From Rhodococcus sp040643435 (GTDB lineage: Bacteria > Actinomycetota > Actinomycetes > Mycobacteriales > Mycobacteriaceae), in the NCBI RefSeq assembly GCF_040643435.1, contig NZ_JBEYUH010000017.1, positions 34,320 through 98,319 of the forward strand: a stretch of DNA of 64,000 nt, read 5' to 3'. Shown here piece after piece: positions 12,987 to 21,166 of the stretch (positions are counted from its first letter, which is position 1; the number at the start of each line of letters is the position of its first letter). The notes beneath the pieces are model-generated. The model ran no database searches. It was not told the DNA's origin and was given only the letters and a program-made list of their open reading frames with translations. Both the position numbers and the translations under genes were made by a program.

Positions 12987-13018
12987 ATTTTACCGTGGCT
13001 TCACTTCGCTACCACGGT
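12987..13018 (-). promoter_or_regulatory. Candidate ABC-F promoter overlapped by a dyad
   Basis: On the minus strand TAAAAT (12992-12987) is a good -10 about 70 bases before the ABC-F GTG; no clear -35 is seen. A dyad ACCGTGG (12992-12998) / CCACGGT (13012-13018) with a 13-base spacer covers the -10 edge and the -35 region. It could be a repressor site or a small hairpin. Confidence 0.4.
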
Positions 13019-13081
13019 GAGATGCACTACGCCCACCGCACTGCGCCGCCACCTCTCCGCGCGCGACCTAGGCTGGCTGCC

Positions 13082-14197
13082 GTGACCGACCATTCCCCCG
13101 CCGACGTCCTCGTAGCCGGGCTGGGCCCGGCCGGCCGTGCGCTGGCCTTCCGTGCAGCCGCGGCCGGCCTCGCGGTGACGGCCGTCGACGTACGGCCGCA
13201 GCGGCGTTGGACCGCGACGTATGCGGCGTGGGCGGACGAACTGCCCGCCTGGCTGCCCGAGGACGTCGTGGCGGCACACGTCGGCGCCCCGGCCGCGTGG
13301 ACGCGCGGGTCCCGTGTCGTCGAGCGCCCCTACCAGGTGCTGGACACGGCCCGTCTGCAGAACTTTCTCGACCTCGAGGCCGTCACGGTGGTCACGGGAC
13401 GTGCGCGCGACCTCGACGAGCACGGCGTCACCCTCGAGGACGGTCGCCGGTTGCGTGCGCGCTGTGTCGTCGACGCGCGGGGGGTGCCCGCCGATCCGCA
13501 GCGTGCCCAGCAGACGGCGTTCGGTGTGATCGTGGACGACGCGACCGCAGCGCCGGCACTCGACGGCCAGGACGCCTGGTTCATGGACTGGCGCCGCGAC
13601 AACGGAACGGCTCCCGGCGATATCCCGTCGTTCCTGTACGCCGTACCGGTCGGGGACGGACACACGATTCTCGAGGAGACCTGTCTGGTCGGGCGTCCCG
13701 CCCTCGGACTCGCCGAACTCGAACGACGCCTGTACGCCCGGTTGACCGCCCGCGGGGTACGCACGACCGGTGAAGAGAGGATCGAGCGGGTGCGATTCGC
13801 CGTGGAGGGCGTAGCGACAGCGCCCGGAGTGATCGGCTTCGGTGCTCGCGGTGGTCTCATGCATCCGGCGACGGGTTACGCCGTGGCGACGGCGTTGTCC
13901 TCCGCGGACGCCGTGGTCGATGCGGTACGCCGCGGCACCGATCCGCAGCGCGTTCTCTGGTCGGCGTCCTCCCGTTCGGTGGCGACGATGCGGCAGATGG
14001 GACTGCGGGTGCTGCTGCGACTCGACGCCGGCGGAGCGATCGACTTCTTCGATGCCTTCTTCGATATGCCGGTCGCCCGGCAACGCGCCTACCTGTCGGG
14101 TCGCGAGGACGCGATAGGCGTGGCCGCCGCGATGTGGCGGCTGTTCCGGGTACTGCCCCCCTCCCTGCGCGGCACCATCCTGCGTTCGCTCCACTGA
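13082..14197 (+). CDS. crtL: Lycopene beta-cyclase-like FAD/NAD(P)-binding protein
   Basis: A 371-residue flavoprotein of the plant/cyanobacterial-type lycopene cyclase family, which forms beta-ionone rings on linear carotenoids. It has the N-terminal dinucleotide motif GLGPAG (13-18), the conserved FMDWR segment, and the C-terminal MHPATGYAVATALSSAD stretch typical of CrtL/CrtY proteins. A CrtL of this type is known from Rhodococcus. No other carotenoid gene is in the window. GTG 13082 is preceded by TAGGCT seven bases upstream, so the message may be leaderless; the longer upstream frame has no ribosome binding site. Substrate not determined. Confidence 0.8.
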   Translation: MTDHSPADVLVAGLGPAGRALAFRAAAAGLAVTAVDVRPQRRWTATYAAWADELPAWLPEDVVAAHVGAPAAWTRGSRVVERPYQVLDTARLQNFLDLEAVTVVTGRARDLDEHGVTLEDGRRLRARCVVDARGVPADPQRAQQTAFGVIVDDATAAPALDGQDAWFMDWRRDNGTAPGDIPSFLYAVPVGDGHTILEETCLVGRPALGLAELERRLYARLTARGVRTTGEERIERVRFAVEGVATAPGVIGFGARGGLMHPATGYAVATALSSADAVVDAVRRGTDPQRVLWSASSRSVATMRQMGLRVLLRLDAGGAIDFFDAFFDMPVARQRAYLSGREDAIGVAAAMWRLFRVLPPSLRGTILRSLH

Positions 14198-14313
14198 TCC
14201 CCGTGCGTGCCGGTCCGCGTGCGTGACGGGCCTGTGGCGAACGTCTCGGCGTGCGCTCCGGCGACTTTCGCAGCTTTCCAGCGTGCCTCCGAGGTGTCGA
14301 TCATGATGGATAC

Positions 14314-15345
14314 ATGCGGTCGATCTGGAAAGGCTCACTCGCGTTCGGCCTCGTCAATGTGCCGGTGAAGGTGTACTCGGCCACCGAGTCACACGACATC
14401 ACGTTCCACCAGGTGCACGCGAAGGACGGTGGACGGATCAAATATCAGCGGGTGTGCACCGAATGCGGCGAGGTCGTCCCCTTCCAGGAGATCGACAAGG
14501 CCTACGACTCCGACGACGGTGAGCGGGTCGTGCTCACCGACGAGGACTTCGACAAGCTTCCTGCCGCCGAGAAGCACGAGATCCCGGTGCTGCAGTTCGT
14601 GCCCACTGAACAGATCGATCCGATCCTGTTCGAGAAGTCCTACTATCTCGAACCCGATTCGTCGTCCCCGAAGGCCTACGGCCTCCTCGCCGCGACCCTC
14701 GAGCAGAGCGATCGCACAGCCTTGGTGCACTTCACCCTCCGGCAACGCACGCGACTGGCGGCACTGCGCACCCGCGACGGCCTGCTCATCCTCCAGACCC
14801 TGCTGTGGCCCGACGAGGTACGTGCAGCAGAGTTCGAGTCGCTCGACGACATCGAGAAACCGAAACAACGTGAGCTCGCGATGGCCGAGACTCTCGTCGA
14901 GTCGATGTCGGGAGATTTCGATCCGACCGAGTTCACCGACGAATACCAGGTCGAACTGCGCACTCTGATCGACGAGGCTCTTGCCCGGGGTGGCGAGAAG
15001 GTCTTCCAGGTCGCCGAATCCGACACCGGCGAGGAAGACGCCGAGGTGCTCGATCTGGTGGCGGCTCTCCAACGCAGCGTCGATGCCGCAGGAAAGAAGG
15101 TGCCGGCGGGTTCGGCGCGCGGAAAGAACTCGTCCTCGAAGGATTCCGACGACGAGGACGACTCCGGCGAAGGCGGGCAGAAGAAGTCCGCCGCCAAGAA
15201 GAGCAGTGCGAGCAAGAGCACCGCGAAGAAGAGCACCGCGAAGAAGAGCACGGCGAAGAAGAGCACGGCGAAGAAGACCGCAGCAAAGAGGCCTGCGAAG
15301 AAGACGGCCGCGAAGAAGAGTTCGGGCGAACGCAAAGGCGCCTGA
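14314..15345 (+). CDS. ku: Ku DNA end-binding protein for non-homologous end joining
   Basis: A 343-residue bacterial Ku. The opening MRSIWKGSLAFGLVNVPVKVYSA and CTECGEVVPFQEIDKAY are characteristic, and the core (about 1-260) is full length. Homodimeric Ku binds double-strand ends and recruits LigD. After residue 270 the chain becomes Asp/Ser- and then Lys-rich, with tandem KSTAK units, like the extended tails of mycobacterial Ku that promote DNA binding and end synapsis. LigD is not in the window. The ATG 14314 is supported by protein alignment; the upstream ribosome binding site is weak. The gene converges on sufT. Confidence 0.95.
   Translation: MRSIWKGSLAFGLVNVPVKVYSATESHDITFHQVHAKDGGRIKYQRVCTECGEVVPFQEIDKAYDSDDGERVVLTDEDFDKLPAAEKHEIPVLQFVPTEQIDPILFEKSYYLEPDSSSPKAYGLLAATLEQSDRTALVHFTLRQRTRLAALRTRDGLLILQTLLWPDEVRAAEFESLDDIEKPKQRELAMAETLVESMSGDFDPTEFTDEYQVELRTLIDEALARGGEKVFQVAESDTGEEDAEVLDLVAALQRSVDAAGKKVPAGSARGKNSSSKDSDDEDDSGEGGQKKSAAKKSSASKSTAKKSTAKKSTAKKSTAKKTAAKRPAKKTAAKKSSGERKGA
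15214..15288 (+). repeat. 15-bp tandem repeat in ku (KSTAK units)
   Basis: Four near-identical copies of AAGAGCACCGCGAAG, differing by single C/G changes, plus a fifth diverged copy, encode repeated Lys-Ser-Thr-Ala-Lys units in the Ku tail. Copies start at 15214, 15229, 15244, 15259 and 15274. The unit is a multiple of three, so copy number could change without a frameshift. Confidence 0.85.
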
Positions 15346-15380
15346 CCCCAGCCCGGGTGAGCGGTCGAGGATCAGGCGCC
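15337..15380. terminator. Possible bidirectional hairpin between ku and sufT
   Basis: GGCGCCTGA (15337-15345, including the ku stop codon) and TCAGGCGCC (15372-15380) form a perfect 9-bp inverted repeat with a 26-base loop. It lies between the convergent ku and sufT genes. The loop is long, so termination efficiency is uncertain. Confidence 0.45.
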
Positions 15381-15403
15381 GAGGCCGGAACTACAAGGGC
15401 GAA

Positions 15404-15829
15404 TCAGACCGTGAAGCCGAGTGCGCGCAACTGCTCGCGACCGTCGTCGGTGATCTTGTCGGGACCCCACGGCGGCATCCACACCCAGTTGATGCGCAGC
15501 TCGTCGCACAGGCCGCTGCGCACGAGGGCACCCTTGGCCTGTTCCTCGATGACATCGGTCAAGGGGCATGCCGCCGAGGTCAAGGTCATGTCCACGGTCA
15601 CGGTCTCGTCGGCTTCGGAGATGCCGTAGACGAGGCCGAGATCGACTACGTTGATGCCGAGTTCGGGGTCTACGACGTCTCGGAGTGCCTCTTCGAGTTC
15701 GTCGAGGCGGCCGGGTTCCAGCGGCGGTGCGGTCGCGGCGACCAGCGTGGACGCCTCGTCCGAGCCATCGACCGCGCCGGTCGCAGCAGCCTCGTCGGTG
15801 TTCACGGTGCCCGGTGCGGGTTCGGTCAT
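15404..15829 (-). CDS. sufT: SufT / DUF59 iron-sulfur assembly factor
   Basis: A 141-residue MIP18/DUF59 protein with a roughly 45-residue Ala/Thr-rich N-terminal extension and the core ELEEALRDVVDPELGINVVDLGLVYG, then DMTLTSAACPLTDVIEEQ with the conserved Cys. SufT proteins assist maturation or transfer of Fe-S clusters. It ends the suf operon, and its ATG overlaps the sufU stop by one base (TGATG), with GGAGG nine bases upstream. The equivalent of M. tuberculosis Rv1466. Confidence 0.9.
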   Translation of the reverse strand: MTEPAPGTVNTDEAAATGAVDGSDEASTLVAATAPPLEPGRLDELEEALRDVVDPELGINVVDLGLVYGISEADETVTVDMTLTSAACPLTDVIEEQAKGALVRSGLCDELRINWVWMPPWGPDKITDDGREQLRALGFTV

Positions 15830-16293
15830 CAGTTCTGTCCTCCGCTCGAAACGGTTTGCGCGTCCACGGTCTGCGCGACCGCGTCCTTGAACGCCATCCA
15901 GCCCAGCAACGCGCACTTCACGCGTGCGGGATACTTCGCGACGCCGGCAAACGCGATGCCGTCGCCGATCAGATCCTCGTCGCCCTCGACGGTGCCACGA
16001 CTGCTCACCATCTCGACGAACCCGTCGACGATCTTCAGGGCTTCGGCGAGGGGAACACCGATCACCTGGTCGGTGAGCACGGATGTCGACGCCTGGCTGA
16101 TCGAGCAGCCTTGCCCGTCGTACGACACGTCGGCGACGGTGTCGCCGTCGAGATTCACGCGCAGTGTCACCTCGTCCCCACAGGTCGGGTTGACGTGGTG
16201 CACCTCGGCGCCGAACGGCTCGCGCAGCCCTCGGTGGTGCGGGTGCTTGTAGTGGTCCAGGATCACTTCCTGGTACATCTGCTCCATCCGCAT
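15829..16293 (-). CDS. sufU: SufU zinc-dependent sulfurtransferase / scaffold
   Basis: A 154-residue SufU. It keeps the zinc-ligand set NPTCGDEV, GQGCSISQAS and VKCALLGW, i.e. three Cys plus the Asp after the first. SufU accepts persulfide sulfur from SufS and passes it to SufBCD. The ATG at 16293 has GGGGAGG nine bases upstream; a second ATG two codons later is possible. The gene starts five bases after the sufS stop, so the two are translated together. Confidence 0.93.
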   Translation of the reverse strand: MRMEQMYQEVILDHYKHPHHRGLREPFGAEVHHVNPTCGDEVTLRVNLDGDTVADVSYDGQGCSISQASTSVLTDQVIGVPLAEALKIVDGFVEMVSSRGTVEGDEDLIGDGIAFAGVAKYPARVKCALLGWMAFKDAVAQTVDAQTVSSGGQN

Positions 16294-16297
16294 CGGA

Positions 16298-17551
16298 TCA
16301 CGCCTCCCCGAAGAACTTCTGAGCGCGCCGGATCGCCGCGCCGAGCGCCTGTACCTCATCCGGGGTGTTGTATACGGCGAACGACGCGCGGGCGGTCGCG
16401 GCCACGCCGAAGCGGCGGTGCAGCGGCCATGCGCAGTGGTGACCGACGCGGATCTCGACGCCTTCATCGTCGAGGATCTGGCCGAGATCGTGAGCGTGAA
16501 TTCCGTCCACGACGAACGACACTGCACCTCCTCGCTGTTCGGCGGTGGTGGGTCCGATGATCCGCACCCCCTCGATGCCGCCCAGCTCGGCGAGTGCCGC
16601 CGCGGTCAACTCGTGCTCGTGCGCGGCGACAGCGTCCATCCCGATGTCCTGCAGATACCGCACGGCCGCACCGAGACCGACCGCCTGGGACGTCATCGGT
16701 GAACCGGCCTCGAAGCGCTGCGGCGGAGCTGCGAAGGTGGTGGCCTCCATCGTGACCGTTTCGATCATGGAACCGCCGGTGATGAACGGCGGTACGTCCG
16801 CGAGCAGGTCGCGGCGACCGTAGAGGACACCGACGCCCGACGGCCCGAACATCTTGTGCCCGGAGAAGGCGGCGAAGTCCACACCGAGAGAACGGAAGTC
16901 GACCGCCATGTGCGGCACGGACTGGCACGCGTCGAGCACGACGATCGCGCCGACTTCCTTCGCGCGGCGCACCAACTCCTCGACGGGGGCGATCGCCCCG
17001 GTCACGTTCGACTGGTGCGTGAACGCGACGACCTTGACGGCCTCGGTCAGGGTGAGCGAATCGAGATCGATACGGCCGTCGTCGGTGACCCCGTACCACC
17101 GCAGGGTCGCGCCCGTGCGGCGCGCGAGTTCCTGCCACGGAACGAGATTCGCGTGGTGCTCGAGTTCGGTGACGACGATCTCGTCTCCGGGACCGAGCCG
17201 GTGCGGGAACCGGTCGTCGGCGAAGGCGTACGCGACGAGGTTCAGCGACTCGGTTGCGTTCTTGGTGAACACGACCTCGTCGACGTCGACACCGACGAAT
17301 GCGGCGATGACGGCGCGGGCGTCCTCGTAGGCGTCCGTCGCTTCCTCCGACAGCGCGTGCGCGCCGCGATGCACGGCCGCGTTCCGCGTGGCGAGGAAGT
17401 CACGTTCGGCGTCGAGCACCTGCACGGGGCGCTGCGAGGTCGCACCCGAGTCCAGGTAGACCAGGGGTTTGCCGTCGCGCACCGTGCGCGCGAGGATCGG
17501 GAAATCCGCCCTGATGCGGGCGATGTCCAAGGTCCGCACCGGCACCGTCAT
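16298..17551 (-). CDS. sufS: Cysteine desulfurase SufS
   Basis: A 417-residue PLP-dependent group II cysteine desulfurase that releases sulfur from cysteine for Fe-S assembly. The PLP lysine is Lys233 (SGHKMFG) and the persulfide-carrying cysteine is Cys373 (RVGHHCAWPLH). THQSNVTGA and DACQSVPHM form further cofactor contacts. The ATG at 17551 has AAGGAG nine bases upstream, four bases after the sufC stop; a longer upstream reading frame runs into sufC and is not used. Confidence 0.95.
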   Translation of the reverse strand: MTVPVRTLDIARIRADFPILARTVRDGKPLVYLDSGATSQRPVQVLDAERDFLATRNAAVHRGAHALSEEATDAYEDARAVIAAFVGVDVDEVVFTKNATESLNLVAYAFADDRFPHRLGPGDEIVVTELEHHANLVPWQELARRTGATLRWYGVTDDGRIDLDSLTLTEAVKVVAFTHQSNVTGAIAPVEELVRRAKEVGAIVVLDACQSVPHMAVDFRSLGVDFAAFSGHKMFGPSGVGVLYGRRDLLADVPPFITGGSMIETVTMEATTFAAPPQRFEAGSPMTSQAVGLGAAVRYLQDIGMDAVAAHEHELTAAALAELGGIEGVRIIGPTTAEQRGGAVSFVVDGIHAHDLGQILDDEGVEIRVGHHCAWPLHRRFGVAATARASFAVYNTPDEVQALGAAIRRAQKFFGEA

Positions 17552-17555
17552 CCGA

Positions 17556-18344
17556 TCACGCTCCTTGCGTCGCCGACTGGGTGAAACGTTCGTAACCGTT
17601 CGCCTCGAGCTCGTCGGCGAGTTCCGGGCCGCCGGACTCGACGATGCGGCCACCCACGAAGACGTGCACGAACTGCGGCTTGATGTAACGCAGGATGCGG
17701 GTGTAGTGGGTGATGAGCAGGACGCCGCCGTCCTCGTTCTGCTGGTAGCGGTTGACTCCCTCGGAGACGACACGGAGAGCGTCGACATCGAGGCCGGAGT
17801 CCGTCTCGTCGAGGATCGCGATCTTCGGCTTCAGCAGGCCGAGCTGCAGGATCTCGTGGCGCTTCTTCTCGCCACCGGAGAAGCCCTCGTTGACGCTGCG
17901 CTCGCCGAAGGCCGGATCGATGTCGAGTTCGGACATCGCCGACTTGACCTCCTTGACCCAGTGGCGCAGCTTGGGCGCCTCGCCCCGCACAGCGGTGGCG
18001 GCGGTCCGGAGGAAGTTCGACATCGACACGCCGGGCACCTCGACGGGGTACTGCATCGCGAGGAACAGGCCGGCGCGGGCGCGCTCGTCGACGCTCATCG
18101 CGAGCACGTCCTCACCGTTGAGGGTGATGCTGCCCGAGGTGACCTCGTACTTGGGGTGACCTGCGATGGCGTACGACAGGGTGGACTTGCCGGAACCGTT
18201 GGGGCCCATGATGGCGTGCGTCTCACCCGAGCGGACCGTCAGGTCGACGCCCTTGAGGATGTCGATGGGTTCGGCGTTCTCGTCCGTCTGGGCGACGCGA
18301 ACGTGCAGGTCTTTGATCTCGAGGACGTTCGAAGGTGTGGACAT
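17556..18344 (-). CDS. sufC: Fe-S assembly ATPase SufC
   Basis: A 262-residue ABC-type ATPase of the SufBCD scaffold. Walker A GPNGSGKST is at about 47-55; the signature FSGGEKKR and Walker B LDETDSGLD follow. The unusual DETDSGLD in place of DEPTSGLD is typical of SufC. It energises the conformational change of SufB-SufD during cluster assembly. It begins 55 bases after sufD, with AAGGAA about 11 bases before its ATG. Confidence 0.96.
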   Translation of the reverse strand: MSTPSNVLEIKDLHVRVAQTDENAEPIDILKGVDLTVRSGETHAIMGPNGSGKSTLSYAIAGHPKYEVTSGSITLNGEDVLAMSVDERARAGLFLAMQYPVEVPGVSMSNFLRTAATAVRGEAPKLRHWVKEVKSAMSELDIDPAFGERSVNEGFSGGEKKRHEILQLGLLKPKIAILDETDSGLDVDALRVVSEGVNRYQQNEDGGVLLITHYTRILRYIKPQFVHVFVGGRIVESGGPELADELEANGYERFTQSATQGA

Positions 18345-18399
18345 CGAAAATGCGTTTCCTTAGTGGAGAAGTATCGGGACTACGGGAGGTGCCGGCCGG

Positions 18400-19605
18400 T
18401 CAGGCACCGACCGCGGCAAGTTCTGCCTCGATCGCGGCCTCGAGCCGTTCGCGGACCTCGACCACCGTGATGCGCTCGAGCAACTCGTGGAAGAAGCCGC
18501 GAACGACGAGGCGCCGCGCTTCCTCCTCCGGAATACCGCGCGCACGCAGGTAGAACAACTGCTCGTCGTCGAACCGTCCGGTCGCCGAGGCGTGGCCGGC
18601 GCCGACGATCTCGCCGGTCTCGATCTCGAGGTTGGGCACCGAGTCGGCGCGCGCTCCGTCGGTGAGGACGAGATTGCGGTTGAGTTCGAAGGTATCGGTG
18701 CCCTCGGCCTCGGCGCGGATGAGCACGTCGCCGATCCATACGGTGTGCGCGTCGGGCTTACCGGAGGCCGGATCGCCCTGCAGCGCACCCTTGTAGACGA
18801 CGTTCGACTTGCAGTTCGGCTGCGAGTGGTCGACGAGCAGACGCTGCTCGAAGTGCTGTCCGGCGTCGGCGAAGTACAGGCCCAGCAGTTCGGCGTCGCC
18901 GCCGGGGCCGTCGTACTTCGTGGTGGCCGACACCCGCACGAGGTCGCCGCCGAGGGCGACAGTGAAGTGCCGCAGTACGGCGTCGCGTCCGAGCCGGGCA
19001 TGGTGCGCCGCGACGTGCACGGCATCATCGGCCCAGTCCTGCACCGCGACGACCTTCAGCCGCGCGCTGTCGCCGAGCACGAACTCGATGTTCTCCGCGT
19101 AGGTGCCGCTGCCACGCTGGTCGATCACGAGCGTGAGATCGGCGAACGCCTCGAGCCGGATCTGTACGTGTCCGTACGCCACGGAGCCCTCGCCCGGCCC
19201 GGTGACGGTGACCGTGACGGGATCGGCGACCTCGACCTCACGCCCGACCGTGACGACCGTCGCGGTCTCGAAGGACGAATACGCCTGGGCCGCGATGCGA
19301 TCGAACGGCACGCCGCCCTTCCCGAGCCGCGGATCGTCCCTGCCGACCGTCTCGACCCGAACGCCCTCGGCGGGGGTGACGTCGACGCCGGCGACGCCGG
19401 TCGCGGGGGCGGTGCCGTCGTGCAGACCCCTCAGACGTCGCAGCGGGGTGAATCGCCACACCTCATCGCGCCCGGAGGGCACTTCGAAGGCATCCACGTC
19501 GAACGAGGTGAACACCTCGCCCTTGTTCACGGCCGGAGCGCGGTTCTCGGCACGCACGGCATCCCGCACTCCCGTGGCAGGAATGTTCTTCGCTTCCGCA
19601 GTCAT
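18400..19605 (-). CDS. sufD: Fe-S cluster assembly protein SufD
   Basis: A 401-residue SufD, the SufB paralogue that pairs with SufB and SufC in the scaffold. The C-terminal part carries the family segment GRFDDEQLFYLRARGIPEEEARRLVVRGFF, and QRLLVDHSQPNCKSNVVYKG contains the conserved region that faces SufB. Length matches actinobacterial SufD. Its ATG follows the sufB TAA stop with no intervening base, so translation is almost certainly coupled. Confidence 0.95.
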   Translation of the reverse strand: MTAEAKNIPATGVRDAVRAENRAPAVNKGEVFTSFDVDAFEVPSGRDEVWRFTPLRRLRGLHDGTAPATGVAGVDVTPAEGVRVETVGRDDPRLGKGGVPFDRIAAQAYSSFETATVVTVGREVEVADPVTVTVTGPGEGSVAYGHVQIRLEAFADLTLVIDQRGSGTYAENIEFVLGDSARLKVVAVQDWADDAVHVAAHHARLGRDAVLRHFTVALGGDLVRVSATTKYDGPGGDAELLGLYFADAGQHFEQRLLVDHSQPNCKSNVVYKGALQGDPASGKPDAHTVWIGDVLIRAEAEGTDTFELNRNLVLTDGARADSVPNLEIETGEIVGAGHASATGRFDDEQLFYLRARGIPEEEARRLVVRGFFHELLERITVVEVRERLEAAIEAELAAVGA

Positions 19606-21051
19606 TTAGCCGACTGCCCCTTCCATCTGCAGTTCGATCAGGCGGTTGAGTTCGAGGGCGTACTCCATCGGCAACTCCTTGGCGATGGGCTCGACGAACC
19701 CGCGCACCACCATCGCCATGGCCTCGTCCTCGTCGAGTCCGCGGCTCATCAGGTAGAACAGCTGGTCGTCGCTCACCTTCGAGACGGTCGCCTCGTGCCC
19801 CATGGTGACGTCGTCCTCACGGATGTCGACGTACGGGTAGGTGTCGGAGCGGCTGATCTGGTCGACGAGGAGAGCGTCGCACTTGACCGTCGACTTCGAG
19901 CCGTGGGCACCCTTGTTGACCTGCACGAGGCCGCGGTAGGACGCACGTCCGCCGCCGCGGGCGACCGACTTCGACACGATGGTCGAGGAGGTGTGCGGCG
20001 CCAGGTGCAGCATCTTCGCGCCGGTGTCCTGGTGCTGCCCCTCGCCGGCGAACGCAACCGAGAGCACCTCGCCGCGAGCGTGCTCGCCCATCATCCACAC
20101 GGCCGGGTACTTCATCGTCACCTTGGAGCCGATGTTGCCGTCGATCCATTCCATGGAGCCGCCGGCCTCGACCTTGGTGCGCTTGGTCACCAGGTTGTAC
20201 ACGTTGTTCGACCAGTTCTGGATCGTCGTGTAGCGGCAGTGGCCGCCCTTCTTGACGATGATCTCGACCACCGCGGAGTGCAGCGAATCCGACTTGTAGA
20301 TCGGCGCGGTGCAGCCCTCGACGTAGTGCACCGACGCGCCCTCGTCGACGATGATCAGAGTCCGCTCGAACTGGCCCATGTTCTCGGTGTTGATGCGGAA
20401 GTAGGCCTGCAGCGGGATGTCGACGTGCACACCCGGCGGGACGTAGATGAACGAGCCACCGGACCACACGGCAGTGTTGAGCGCGGAGAACTTGTTGTCG
20501 CCGGCCGGGATGACCGTGCCGAAGTATTCCTTGAACAGTTCGGGGTGCTCACGCAGGCCCGAATCGGTGTCGAGGAAGATCACGCCCTGGCTCTCGAGGT
20601 CCTCGCGGATCTGGTGGTAGACGACCTCGGACTCGTACTGCGCGGCGACACCGGCGATCAGGCGCTGCTTCTCGGCTTCGGGGATGCCGAGCTTGTCGTA
20701 GGTGTTCTTGATGTCCTCGGGAAGCTCGTCCCAGCTGGCCGCCTGCTTCTCGGTGGAGCGCACGAAGTACTTGATGTTGTCGAAGTCGATCCCGTCGAGG
20801 TTCGAACCCCACACCGGCATGGGCTTCTTGTCGAAGGTGCGCAGCGCCTTGAGGCGGATGTCGAGCATCCACTCGGGTTCGTTCTTCTTGGCCGAGATGT
20901 CCCGCACGACCTCCTCGGACAGGCCGCGCTGTGCCGTGGCACCGGCGGTGTCGGGATCAGCCCAGCCGTATTCGTAGTGGCCGAGAGAATCGATCGTCTC
21001 TTCCTGCGTCAGCGGCGCGGTGCCGGACGTCTGGTCCGATGCGACGGTCAT
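19606..21051 (-). CDS. sufB: Fe-S cluster assembly protein SufB
   Basis: A 481-residue SufB, the core scaffold subunit. It contains the conserved YVPPGVHVDIPLQAYFRINTEN, EGCTAPIY and SKVSDDQLFYLMSRGL segments. Unlike M. tuberculosis SufB, which carries an intein, this protein is continuous and of normal size. The ATG at 21051 has AAGGAG six bases upstream; an in-frame extension reaching into sufR is not coding. First structural gene of the operon after sufR. Confidence 0.96.
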   Translation of the reverse strand: MTVASDQTSGTAPLTQEETIDSLGHYEYGWADPDTAGATAQRGLSEEVVRDISAKKNEPEWMLDIRLKALRTFDKKPMPVWGSNLDGIDFDNIKYFVRSTEKQAASWDELPEDIKNTYDKLGIPEAEKQRLIAGVAAQYESEVVYHQIREDLESQGVIFLDTDSGLREHPELFKEYFGTVIPAGDNKFSALNTAVWSGGSFIYVPPGVHVDIPLQAYFRINTENMGQFERTLIIVDEGASVHYVEGCTAPIYKSDSLHSAVVEIIVKKGGHCRYTTIQNWSNNVYNLVTKRTKVEAGGSMEWIDGNIGSKVTMKYPAVWMMGEHARGEVLSVAFAGEGQHQDTGAKMLHLAPHTSSTIVSKSVARGGGRASYRGLVQVNKGAHGSKSTVKCDALLVDQISRSDTYPYVDIREDDVTMGHEATVSKVSDDQLFYLMSRGLDEDEAMAMVVRGFVEPIAKELPMEYALELNRLIELQMEGAVG

Positions 21052-21166
21052 GCGAGCTCCTTCCGGAGTCTGGTGGGCGTCGGCGCGGGCTGTGCGTCGA
21101 CGGTCGACGGGTGGGTGGATGTCTTTCGGAGGTGCCCGGTTTCGCGGAACACCGGAGGTATGGGCA

